DNA of 64,000 nt, from NCBI GenBank assembly GCA_020440645.1, contig JAGRNR010000013.1, forward strand, positions 1 through 64,000, written 5' to 3'. Below, one piece after another: positions 25,846 to 33,976 of this stretch. Position numbers and translations under genes: made by a program. Under the pieces are notes generated by a model. That model worked only from the letters and a program-made list of their open reading frames with translations, was not told the DNA's origin and did not search any database. Positions within the stretch are counted from its first letter, which is position 1, and the number at the start of each line of letters is the position of its first letter. Source of the stretch: JAHEFU01 sp020440645. Its GTDB lineage: Bacteria > 4484-113 > JAFGCY01.

Positions 25846-27519
25846 CTATTCCATCCACTTCAGGAGCTTGTCAATGAAGGCGGTGAAGAACTCATCGGAC
25901 CAGGACATCGCATTGATGCCTGTCAGGGCCCGGATATCCTCCGGCAGGTCCTCGGGCTTGGGCCAGGCGAAGCCCTCCAGCATCACGGGGATGATATGCG
26001 TGCCGCAGTGCAGGGCCGTGGCAATCTCCTGCCTGACAACATCTGCCGGATCCTCACAGCAGCGCCTGAGGAAGTCCTCCGTCAGCAGGATCACCATGTG
26101 GCGGCTGTACAGGATCGCATCCTTCAGCGCATCCTCGAAGCGCCCGCTCAGCAAGCCGTCCTGGTCGCGGAACACGCGCTTGCCATGCATGTCCATATGC
26201 GCCTGCAGCAGCATCGATGATGTCTTGCCGGGATTGCGCCGGTAGCAGATGAACACGTCGTGCTTCTTCTCGCTGTCAGGCACTGCCTTGACGGCTAGGG
26301 GCTGGCTGGCAATCTGCTCCTGCACCAGCTTCTCCGGTTTTGGCGACATCCAGTCCTGCAGCGTCTCCATGATGAATGCCGGTTGCTCCACCCCCAGCTT
26401 CGTGCAGGTGGCGATCGCGCGGTACACCTCAGCAAGCGCTTCCGCCTTGTGCCCGGCCTCGAACATTGTGATCGCCCGGTCGAAGTAAAGTTGCCAGTCC
26501 TCGGCGCGGCCCTGCTCGCGGTTCATGTCCTCCGCGCGCCGGTAGGCCTCGAGCGCCGGTTCATACTGGCCGAGCTTGCCAAAGATGTTGCCCCGTGTGT
26601 GCACGATGCCGGGCCAGACCGGCAGGCCCTGTTCGCGGAAACCCCGCTCCGCCTCGGCCAGTGCCGCCAGCGCTTCCTCATAGCGGCCGAGGCGCTGGTA
26701 GGCCATGCCGCGGTTGTTGGCAATTCCCGGGAACACCGGCAGGCCCATCTCGATGATGCGGGCTTCGGCCAGGTCGTACGCGGAAAAGGCCTCTTCGTAC
26801 CGTCCCAGCCCCAGCAGTACCGCCCCGCGGTTGAGCATGATGCTGGGATGCGGCGGCAGGCCCTGCTCGCGGTAGAGCTGCTCGGACCGGTCGAACGCTG
26901 CCAGGGCCTCAAGGTACATCCCCAGCTCCTCAAAGGCAACGCCGCGGCTGTTGGCAATCCCCGGTGGCAGCGGCAGGCCCTGCTCCCCGCAGAGCCGTTC
27001 AGCATCATCCAGCGCAGCCAGTGCCTCCTCGTAGCGGCCCATCTCGGACAGGGCGTTGCCACGGTTGATGGCAACCCCCGGAGCCCGTGGAATCCCCAGT
27101 TCTTCGCAGATGCGGTCCGCCTCTGCAAGGGCTACCAGGGCCTCCTCGAAGCGGCCCATCATGAAGTACACCTTGCCCCGGGTGCTACTGACCTCGGCAT
27201 TGAGCGGTTCACCCAGTCCAATGGACAGCTGCTGCGCCCGGTCACAGGCTGCGAGCGCTTCCTCGTGGCGGCCGAGGATCATCAGCGACTGCCCCCGCGA
27301 CAGTTCCAGCTCTGGGCTGGCCGGGCGGCCAAGCGTGCGGCAGAGCGTTTCGGCCTCATCACAGGCCGCCAGCGACTCGTCCAGCCGCGAGAGGTCCCGC
27401 AGCAGGGTGGAGCGCTTGAGCACCAGTGCCAGATCAGGGGGCTGGCCACCGCTGCTGAGCTGTTGCTCAGCTGCAAGCAGCTGTTCAAGTTCCTGCTGGG
27501 GAGTCAGGGGCTGTCCCAC
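25846..27519 (-). CDS. TPR-like repeat / TIR domain protein, copy 3 (SARM1-like TIR)
   Basis: 557 residues from GTG 27519 with GATACT six bases upstream. It has the most regular repeats of the five: eight 39-residue units, for example GRYEEALAALDDAERLCGEQ followed by GLPLPPGIANSRGVAFEEL, which fit a TPR-type helix-turn-helix with Pro-rich loops. The TIR domain (about 421-557) keeps DVFICYRRNPGK, FRDQDGLLSGRFEDAL and RQEIATAL with Glu498. The surface of the superhelix presumably senses a protein or ligand and the TIR domain acts on NAD+; both are inferences from the families. Confidence 0.94.
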   Translation of the reverse strand: MGQPLTPQQELEQLLAAEQQLSSGGQPPDLALVLKRSTLLRDLSRLDESLAACDEAETLCRTLGRPASPELELSRGQSLMILGRHEEALAACDRAQQLSIGLGEPLNAEVSSTRGKVYFMMGRFEEALVALAEADRICEELGIPRAPGVAINRGNALSEMGRYEEALAALDDAERLCGEQGLPLPPGIANSRGVAFEELGMYLEALAAFDRSEQLYREQGLPPHPSIMLNRGAVLLGLGRYEEAFSAYDLAEARIIEMGLPVFPGIANNRGMAYQRLGRYEEALAALAEAERGFREQGLPVWPGIVHTRGNIFGKLGQYEPALEAYRRAEDMNREQGRAEDWQLYFDRAITMFEAGHKAEALAEVYRAIATCTKLGVEQPAFIMETLQDWMSPKPEKLVQEQIASQPLAVKAVPDSEKKHDVFICYRRNPGKTSSMLLQAHMDMHGKRVFRDQDGLLSGRFEDALKDAILYSRHMVILLTEDFLRRCCEDPADVVRQEIATALHCGTHIIPVMLEGFAWPKPEDLPEDIRALTGINAMSWSDEFFTAFIDKLLKWME

Positions 27520-27536
27520 GGGATAAGTATCGCATG

Positions 27537-27627
27537 GAGTAGATGAGTCACATAGTCAATCAGTCAAGCTGCCACTGTACGCACCAAGTCCCGCTGTTGA
27601 CTTCTTGACTGGTTGACTGAGTGACTT
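27537..27627. repeat. Inverted 8-bp-unit array between TIR copies 3 and 4
   Basis: Left arm 27537-27568 has four units, the first degenerate (GAGTAGAT, GAGTCACA, TAGTCAAT, CAGTCAAG). Right arm 27596-27627 has four (GTTGACTT, CTTGACTG, GTTGACTG, AGTGACTT). The loop is 27 bases and differs in sequence from the other loops. Confidence 0.86.
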
Positions 27628-27628
27628 C

Positions 27629-29182
27629 CTACTCCATCCACTTGAGCAGCTTGTCTATGAAGGCCTGGAAGAACTCGCTGGAGAATGACATCGCATTGAT
27701 CTGCGTCACGGGCCGGATGTCATCCGGCAGGCTGCCTGCCTCGGGCCAGCTGAAACCCTCCATCATTATCGGGATGATGTGGGTGCCGCAGTGCAGGGCC
27801 GCGGCGATCTCATGCTTCAGCACGTCGTCAATATCCATACAGCGCTCAAACACATCCGGCGTCAGGAGCAGGACCAGGTGCCTGCTGTGGCGGATTGCTT
27901 CGGTGATGTCGTCAACAAACCGGCCCTTGTGCAGGTCGTCCTGGTCGCGAAACACGGACTTGCCGTGCATGTCCATATGCGCCTTGATCAACATTGCATG
28001 CGGCAGACCCGGGTTGCGGCGATAGGAGATGAAGGCGTCGTAGTGCTTCTCACTGTCCGGTATCGGCTTCACGGCCTGTGGCTGAGAGGCAGCCTGTTCC
28101 GCTGCCAGCCTGCCGGGATCCGGCGACAGCCAGTCCTGCAGGGTCTCGATCACGAATGCCGGTTTCTCTATGCCCTGCCTGGCACAGACAGAGATGGAGT
28201 TGTAGATTTCGGAAACCGCCTCAGCCTTCATCCCGGCTTCGTACATCGTGATGGCACGTCCGAAGTGGAAGTCCCAGCCCAGTGGCTGGTCCCGTTGTGC
28301 ATACATGCGCTCTGATTCGGCATATGCTGCAAATGCCTCCTCATTTCGCCCGAGCTTGCCGAGAACACCTGCCTGGGCAAGCATGACTCCCGGCCAGACC
28401 GGAATGCCCTGCTCCTCATACTGGCGTTTTGAATCGGCAAAGGCCGCCAGGGCTTCCTGGTAGCGGCCAAGCCTCTCAAGCACGATCCCCCGGTTGGCTG
28501 CGATTCCCGGGAAATCCGGCATTCCCTGCTCGGCATAGTTCCTGCTGGCATCAGCGAAGGCCCGCAGTGCCTCGTCGTAACGTCCAAGCACCGTCAGTAC
28601 GATGCCGATGTTGTTCCTGATGGCAACGTATGGGAGCTCTCCCTGCTCCTCCGACAGGCGCTCAGATTCAGCGTAGGCTTCCAGCGCGTCCAGGTAGCGT
28701 CCCTTGTCGCAGAACAGCAGGCCGAAATTGTTTGCCAGGCCCGGCGGCACAGCCCTGCCCTGCCCGAGGTAGAGCTGCCGCGCAAGCTCAAAGGATTCGA
28801 GGGCTTCATCGTAGCGGCGCAGTTTCCTGAGGATGTTGCCACGGATGTTCGGCACCCCCGGATCAGGGGGCAAGCCCTGTGCTTGATTGCATGCCTGGGA
28901 TTCCTCGCAGGCCTGCAACGCCTCTTCCAGCCTGCTGAGCCTGTGAAACACATCTGCGCGGATCCTGAATAATCCGGGATTGACCGGAAGCTTGCGCTCC
29001 TCATAGAGCTTCAGGGCTTCATCACATGCCGCCAGGGATTCATCGAACCTGTTTGCCTGGCGCAGCAGGCTGGCGCGCCGCAGTACCAGTTCCGGATCAG
29101 CTGGCTGCCTGTTCTCGCGCATTGTTTTTTCCGCCGAGATCAGCTGCTCCAGTTCCTGCTGCTTTGTCAGCTTCCGATCCAT
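27629..29182 (-). CDS. TPR-like repeat / TIR domain protein, copy 4 (SARM1-like TIR, most divergent)
   Basis: 517 residues from ATG 29182, the only copy with ATG, again with GATACT six bases upstream. Seven 39-residue helical units and a partial eighth precede the TIR domain. The TIR is the most diverged: it starts YDAFISYRRNPGL (as SISYRR forms do in SARM1), has FRDQDDLHKGRFVDDI, and KHEIAAALHCG with Glu458 at the catalytic place. Later SFSSEFF replaces the SWSDEFF of copies 1-3. Retention of YRR and Glu predicts an active enzyme. Confidence 0.93.
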   Translation of the reverse strand: MDRKLTKQQELEQLISAEKTMRENRQPADPELVLRRASLLRQANRFDESLAACDEALKLYEERKLPVNPGLFRIRADVFHRLSRLEEALQACEESQACNQAQGLPPDPGVPNIRGNILRKLRRYDEALESFELARQLYLGQGRAVPPGLANNFGLLFCDKGRYLDALEAYAESERLSEEQGELPYVAIRNNIGIVLTVLGRYDEALRAFADASRNYAEQGMPDFPGIAANRGIVLERLGRYQEALAAFADSKRQYEEQGIPVWPGVMLAQAGVLGKLGRNEEAFAAYAESERMYAQRDQPLGWDFHFGRAITMYEAGMKAEAVSEIYNSISVCARQGIEKPAFVIETLQDWLSPDPGRLAAEQAASQPQAVKPIPDSEKHYDAFISYRRNPGLPHAMLIKAHMDMHGKSVFRDQDDLHKGRFVDDITEAIRHSRHLVLLLTPDVFERCMDIDDVLKHEIAAALHCGTHIIPIMMEGFSWPEAGSLPDDIRPVTQINAMSFSSEFFQAFIDKLLKWME

Positions 29183-29207
29183 TGCTCAAGTATCGCATGC
29201 AGCCAGC

Positions 29208-29314
29208 AGGTCACTATGTCAGGTAGTCAGGAATTCAATGAGTCAATCGGTCAACTGGCAGTCTTGAGCACGATGCCTTGTGGTTGACTGATTGACTCGG
29301 TGACTGTATGACTG
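29208..29314. repeat. Inverted 8-bp-unit array between TIR copies 4 and 5
   Basis: Left arm 29208-29255 has six units (AGGTCACT, ATGTCAGG, TAGTCAGG, AATTCAAT, GAGTCAAT, CGGTCAAC). Right arm 29283-29314 has four (GTTGACTG, ATTGACTC, GGTGACTG, TATGACTG). The 27-base loop includes TTGAGCACGATG. Confidence 0.86.
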
Positions 29315-29315
29315 C

Positions 29316-30872
29316 CTACTCCATCCAGCTCAGCAGCTTGTCAATGAAGGCCGTGTAGAACTCTGCGGAATGGCTCATGGCGTTGATGCCGGTGATCGCA
29401 CGGATGTCCACCGGCAGATCCTCCGGCTTCGGCCAGGCAAAGCCCTCCATCATCACCGGGATGATGTGAGTGCCGCAGTGCAGCGCCGTGGCAATCTCCT
29501 TCCTGACAACGTCATCCTCATCCGAACAGCAGCGGCTGAGGAAATCCGGTGTCATGAGGATCACCATATGTCGGCTGTAGCGGATCGCCTCGCGCAGGCC
29601 GTCCTCGAAGCGACCACTTGACAAGCCGTCCTGGTCGCGGAACACCTGCTTCCGCCTGAGTTCCATATGGGCCTGCAGCAGCATGGAATGTGTATGGCCC
29701 GGATCGCGCCGGTAGCAGATGAAGACGTCATGCCTCTTCTCGTTGTCAGGCACGGGCTGGATGGGATCCGGCTGGCTGGCAATCTGCTCCTCAAGCAGCT
29801 TCTCCGGCTTTGGCGACATCCAGTCCTTGAGTGTCTCCTTCACGAATGCCGGCTGCACAATGCCGAGCTTGCCGCAGATCATGATGGAACGGTATGCCTC
29901 GTCAATGGCCTCCTCGCGATGGCCAGCCTCATACATCGTGATGGCACGCTGGAAGTACAGGTTCCACTGCTCGGCCATTCCCTGTTCACTGAACTGCGCC
30001 TCGGCCCTGGCATAGGCATCCAGCGCGTCCTCATAGCGCCCAAGCTTGCCATAGACCGCGGCCCTGCTGGACTGGATGCCCGGGTACGCAGGCAGGCCCT
30101 GTTCCCGGTAGAGCTGCTCCGATTCATCGAAGGCTGCCAGCGCTTCCCCATAGCGCCCGAGCAGGGACAGGGTCTCCCCGCGGCAGTTGGCAATGCCGGG
30201 AAAGACCGGCAGGCCCTGTTCCCCGAACATCCGCTCGGACCGGGCATAGGACTCCAGGGCTTCCTCGTGGCGCCCGATCATGTCCTGGGCATTGCCGCGG
30301 TTGATGTATATGCCCGGGAAGACCGGCAGGCCCTGTTCAATGTACATGCGTTCCGCTTCCGCGAAACACGAAAGGGCCTCCTCATTACGGCCGCTGTGGT
30401 GATACACAACCCCCATGTTGCAGGTGAGGACCGGTGATGCCGGCAGGCCCTGGCTGGCCAGGCGCTGCTGGGCCTCACTGAATGAGGCAAGCGCATCCGC
30501 ATAGCGGCCAAGGTTCTGGAAGCAGTTGCCGCGCGTGTTGGCGATACCCGGCAGCAATGCACTGCCCTGTTCCAGGCAGAGGGCGTCAGCCCTGTCACAG
30601 CAGTCCAGGGCATCATCAAACCTGTTATACGTCTTGTGGATGTCGGCACGTGTTGCCAGCAGGCGCGGGTTGCCAGGCAGGCCGCGCTCCCGGGCCAGGG
30701 TTTCCCCTTCCTCGCATGCCTGATGCGCCAGGTCCAGGTTGTAAGTCAGCTTCAGCAGTTCGGCACGGCGCGCGACAAGCGCCAGGTCCGCCGGCTGGCA
30801 GCCATCCCGCAGCGCTTGTTCAGCAGCCAGTAGCTGCTCCAGTTCCTGCTGTGCTGTCAGTGGCCGGTCCAC
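29316..30872 (-). CDS. TPR-like repeat / TIR domain protein, copy 5 (SARM1-like TIR)
   Basis: 518 residues from GTG 30872, with GATACT six bases upstream. Seven 39-residue units and a partial eighth, then TIR with DVFICYRRDPGH, FRDQDGLSSGRFEDGL and RKEIATALHCG (Glu459). The Trp of the SWSDEFF block is His here (SHSAEFY). This is the first copy in the transcription direction and lies only 25 bases after the acyltransferase stop, so read-through from that gene is possible, but it keeps its own predicted leaderless promoter. No 8-bp array lies upstream of it. Confidence 0.93.
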   Translation of the reverse strand: MDRPLTAQQELEQLLAAEQALRDGCQPADLALVARRAELLKLTYNLDLAHQACEEGETLARERGLPGNPRLLATRADIHKTYNRFDDALDCCDRADALCLEQGSALLPGIANTRGNCFQNLGRYADALASFSEAQQRLASQGLPASPVLTCNMGVVYHHSGRNEEALSCFAEAERMYIEQGLPVFPGIYINRGNAQDMIGRHEEALESYARSERMFGEQGLPVFPGIANCRGETLSLLGRYGEALAAFDESEQLYREQGLPAYPGIQSSRAAVYGKLGRYEDALDAYARAEAQFSEQGMAEQWNLYFQRAITMYEAGHREEAIDEAYRSIMICGKLGIVQPAFVKETLKDWMSPKPEKLLEEQIASQPDPIQPVPDNEKRHDVFICYRRDPGHTHSMLLQAHMELRRKQVFRDQDGLSSGRFEDGLREAIRYSRHMVILMTPDFLSRCCSDEDDVVRKEIATALHCGTHIIPVMMEGFAWPKPEDLPVDIRAITGINAMSHSAEFYTAFIDKLLSWME

Positions 30873-30897
30873 GGGACTAGTATCTCACGACCGCAAG

Positions 30898-32148
30898 CTA
30901 GCCCCGCACTTCCGTGCGGTACTCCTCGCACAGCTCATCCAGCCTCGTGCGCACCAGCTCCTCGATCTGATCCGTCATCCGCTCCACCTGGCCCTCGTTG
31001 TCAGACTTCCACTGCTCGTACGTATCGCCCAGATTGACCGGTTCGCAGACACTGACCCGGGCGGTGCGCGGGCCGAAGAACTTCAGCTTGCCGAACACCT
31101 CCGTCTCGAAGCGGCCCAGCAGGTCGAGATAGCGCTCCGCCGAGCTGTCCTGCTGCACGTACTTGCCGGGCATGGCAACGAATTCCAGCACGCGCTGCAG
31201 CTCGGCACGCATCACCTTGGCGCGGCGGTCCAGCAACCTGCGCTCGTAGCGGCTGTTGGCTGAGCGGCGCATGCGGGAGACGGCCACGAACAGCTTGCGC
31301 AGGCGGTTGCGCAACGGACTGTCCAGGTCAACGTTGAGCATCCCGAGCTTGTGCTCTACATCCAGCAGCACGCGCTCGCGCAGTCGCGAAATGCGCGCAT
31401 CGACATCCTCGGGATCAGCAACTTGCACATCGTACAGTCGTTCATTCACCTCGAGCAGGCAGTAGGTCACCCGCTGCACGCGCTCAAAGATCCCGCCACT
31501 GCTCTCCAGTGCCAGTTCCTTCTCCAGCCGGGCCAGCGAGCCGAGGATCAGCTGGTCCACATTGCCCCGGTAGTGGTAGCGGATTGTGAGCGGCACGATC
31601 CAGACCGGGTCATGCTTGCCCTCGCGGCGTATGTCATCCAGCGCGCCGTATCCGAAACGTGCCGCTCCAGGCAGGAAGGGCAGCACGATGTCATGCAGGT
31701 AGTACTCCTGGCCCTCAGGAAAGATCACCAGCCAGCGCTTGCCCATCCGCAGCAGCTGGCGCGTCGCATGCTGGCTGTCATTGTCCTTCGCCCCGCGGTT
31801 GATTGAGTAGGCGCCGATCCGGCTGCAGACGAAGTTCTGCAGCGGGTCGTCAAAGATCTCTCGCGCGGCGAGGAAGTAGAAGCCCGTGCCGAGCATGCTG
31901 CCGAGCTGCATCACCACCGGCGGTTCATAGCTTGGGTGGTTCGGGGTGAGGATCACGCGCTGGCCCATCTTGCCTTTCAGGATCGCGCGGTGTTCCTCAC
32001 TGATTTCAACCCGGTCAACATGGGTAACAATTCTCAGGTAAAGCGGGGTTATCAGCCGCGCGATGCCCATCATCAGCGGGTCATGGCGCGGCGGGATGAA
32101 CTTGTAACCGCCCGGCGATTCCTGTTGTGATGCCTCGATCTGGTCCAT
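30898..32148 (-). CDS. Lysophospholipid acyltransferase (PlsC-like) family protein
   Basis: 416 residues, longer than simple PlsC enzymes because of a helical C-terminal extension with many Arg/Glu residues. The acyltransferase marks are NHPSYEPPVV at about residue 75, where the usual HX4D has the acid one position early and Pro in its place, and the FPEGQEYYL block in place of FPEGTRS. It probably transfers acyl groups to a lysophospholipid or related acceptor at the inner membrane face; the altered HX4D makes activity less certain. A -10-like TACAAT lies eight bases before the ATG. Directly upstream of the TIR array. Confidence 0.82.
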   Translation of the reverse strand: MDQIEASQQESPGGYKFIPPRHDPLMMGIARLITPLYLRIVTHVDRVEISEEHRAILKGKMGQRVILTPNHPSYEPPVVMQLGSMLGTGFYFLAAREIFDDPLQNFVCSRIGAYSINRGAKDNDSQHATRQLLRMGKRWLVIFPEGQEYYLHDIVLPFLPGAARFGYGALDDIRREGKHDPVWIVPLTIRYHYRGNVDQLILGSLARLEKELALESSGGIFERVQRVTYCLLEVNERLYDVQVADPEDVDARISRLRERVLLDVEHKLGMLNVDLDSPLRNRLRKLFVAVSRMRRSANSRYERRLLDRRAKVMRAELQRVLEFVAMPGKYVQQDSSAERYLDLLGRFETEVFGKLKFFGPRTARVSVCEPVNLGDTYEQWKSDNEGQVERMTDQIEELVRTRLDELCEEYRTEVRG

Positions 32149-32257
32149 TGGTTCCTATTGTAGTCAGCCAACGGCCCAGGCGTGCAAAAGCCTGTTAATA
32201 AGGTATCTTTTAATAGCCGTATCGGTTGACCCATACGGTCGGTTACAGGAGACGGAA

Positions 32258-32956
32258 ATGAACAATTCTGGTGTGAAGCTTCGCTCCGGAATCACGGATA
32301 CGCGAACGAACAAGCCCTGCCGCAGTTGCGGCGTGCTGATGGATGACGGAGGTACACACTTCGTCTGCCTGGCCTGCGGCTATCGCCTGGAAAAGGAGAA
32401 CAAGCCGGCCTCCGGTGAGGTATCCGCCTGGCAGAAGCAGGTCGCTGACCTGCATACGCAGAAGTTCATCACGGCGCGCCAGGCCCAGAACGAGCAGCTG
32501 CTGTCCGGTTTCGGTCCCCTGCGTGTACTGCTGTTCGCCGGAGTGCTTGCACTTGGCATTGCCGCTCCGCTGCAGAACCTGCTCCCGCTCGTCAATGGTG
32601 GCAGCCAGGGCCCGAATGCCATTCCCACCGCCGTCGCCGCAATCATCGCCATTGCGATCGCCGGCTGGGCCGCCTTCACCCAGGCCGGGCCGCAGCGCAT
32701 GCTGCAGCGCAATGTGCTGGCAGCCCTCGCCCTTGCCGCACTCCTCGGGCTCGTGATGTCCGGCCCGATTGGCCATATGCTGACCGCGCAATATGGTGCG
32801 ATGCATAACGGGGTGGATGTCGCTTCCGGTGTTGCCAACCGTATCGCCCAGACCCCGGTGTGGTGGCAGCCGTTACTGCAGCTGGGTGGCAACCTGGCTG
32901 CCTTCGGCCTGCTGGCCTTCATCTGCCACCGCGAAGCCACTGACCGGATGTACTAG
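32258..32956 (+). CDS. Zinc-ribbon membrane protein
   Basis: 232 residues. An N-terminal zinc ribbon is formed by Cys21, Cys24, Cys37 and Cys40 (CRSCG and CLACG). After a charged linker come about four membrane helices (starting with VLLFAGVLALGIAAPL). AGGAG precedes the ATG. The layout, ribbon then helices, matches the gene at 40794-41423, though the sequences differ. Function unknown; ribbon-plus-membrane proteins of this kind are common orphans. Confidence 0.82.
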   Translation: MNNSGVKLRSGITDTRTNKPCRSCGVLMDDGGTHFVCLACGYRLEKENKPASGEVSAWQKQVADLHTQKFITARQAQNEQLLSGFGPLRVLLFAGVLALGIAAPLQNLLPLVNGGSQGPNAIPTAVAAIIAIAIAGWAAFTQAGPQRMLQRNVLAALALAALLGLVMSGPIGHMLTAQYGAMHNGVDVASGVANRIAQTPVWWQPLLQLGGNLAAFGLLAFICHREATDRMY

Positions 32957-32963
32957 GGAAGAA

Positions 32964-33150
32964 GCAGAGAAAGTAGAGCACGTAGAGAGCTTAACCACCG
33001 AGTGCGCAGAGAGCACGGAGTCTCTCGTGATGAAAATCAGGCTGAGTCAGCAGCGTTGGACATTGCGCAGGTTAAGCAATTTATTGAGCCCAAGCCAACC
33101 ATGGATTCTCTGTGCCCTCTGTGTACTCTGTGGTTAGGCCCTCTGGGCAC
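32964..33150. repeat. Inverted 9-bp-period array, ACAGAG type
   Basis: Left arm 32964-33022 is a run of 9-base units (GCAGAGAAA, GTAGAGCAC, GTAGAGAGC, then CACCGAGTG, CGCAGAGAG, CACGGAGTC). The right arm near 33104-33150 carries the complement (CTCTGTGCC, CTCTGTGTA, CTCTGTGGT). The loop is about 80 bases. It lies between the convergent ribbon and TatD genes and may act as a two-way terminator. Confidence 0.75.
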
Positions 33151-33169
33151 TTTGCCCCCCTCCCCCGTC

Positions 33170-33940
33170 TCAGAAATCCACGCCGAAGATCCGCCGGCTG
33201 TTCTCCAGCAGGATCTGCTCGAGCTCCTCGATCGGCTCATTGCGCAGTGCCGCCAATGCTTCAAATGTATGGCGCACATAGGCCGGTTCATTGCGTTTGC
33301 CGCGCATGGCCTGCGGGGCGATGAATGGTGCATCCGTCTCCACAAGCAGCCGTTCAGCCGGTATCGCTCGAGCCGCATCATGCAGTTCCGTTGCCTTCTT
33401 GAATGACACATTGCCCGCAAACGAAATGTACCACTGCGGCTGCGCCAGCGCCCAGGCCATCAGCTCAGGGCTGCCGTTGAAGCAGTGCAGGATGCCGCGT
33501 GTGCCGGGCACTGCCTGCAGCAGTTCCAGAGTCTCAGCGTTGGCATCGCGGGTATGGATGATCACCGGCAGGTCCCGCTCACGAGCGAATTCAAGCTGTG
33601 TGCGGAACACCGGCTGCTGCGCCTCAAGAGTATTGGTGTCCCAGTGCAGGTCGATCCCACATTCCCCGACGGCGATCGGCGGGTTGCCAGAGTCGAACCA
33701 GGGGCCGAACACCTCATGGGCGGAGAAGCCCGCCGGCAGTTCACTGGTCGGGTGCAGGCCAATGCTGTAGTACAGGTTGGGGTGCGCTTCCGCCAGCCCA
33801 CGGGCCTGCTGCCAGGTATCCGGGTCTATCCCGATCACCACGGCTGCAGCGATGCTGGCCTCGGCCATGCGCGCAATCACCTGCTCGCGGTCCTCGTCGA
33901 ATGAATCGAAGTACAGGTGGCAATGTGTGTCGATCAGCAT
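33170..33940 (-). CDS. TatD family metal-dependent hydrolase
   Basis: 256 residues, usual TatD length. The metal site is recognised in DTHCHLYFDSF (His6 and His8), the Glu in VGECGIDLHWD, IIHTRDANAET, LHCFNG, and LLVETDAPF near the C-terminus. TatD enzymes are two-metal 3'-5' exonucleases/DNases of the amidohydrolase fold; the family was named from the tat operon but is not part of the transporter. An AATAAT lies eight bases before the ATG, so a short or absent leader is likely. Confidence 0.94.
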   Translation of the reverse strand: MLIDTHCHLYFDSFDEDREQVIARMAEASIAAAVVIGIDPDTWQQARGLAEAHPNLYYSIGLHPTSELPAGFSAHEVFGPWFDSGNPPIAVGECGIDLHWDTNTLEAQQPVFRTQLEFARERDLPVIIHTRDANAETLELLQAVPGTRGILHCFNGSPELMAWALAQPQWYISFAGNVSFKKATELHDAARAIPAERLLVETDAPFIAPQAMRGKRNEPAYVRHTFEALAALRNEPIEELEQILLENSRRIFGVDF

Positions 33941-33976
33941 GCGCGCGCATTATTGCACGCGTATCACGGGTCCATA

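Noticed and set aside
23956..29314. CRISPR array in the TIR gaps
   Set aside because: Units are 8 bases without spacers and occur as inverted arms; no cas gene is near.
22505..30872. Thoeris or CBASS system
   Set aside because: The TIR proteins carry their own repeat domains, and no ThsA-like SIR2 protein, cyclase or cap effector is found in the flanks.
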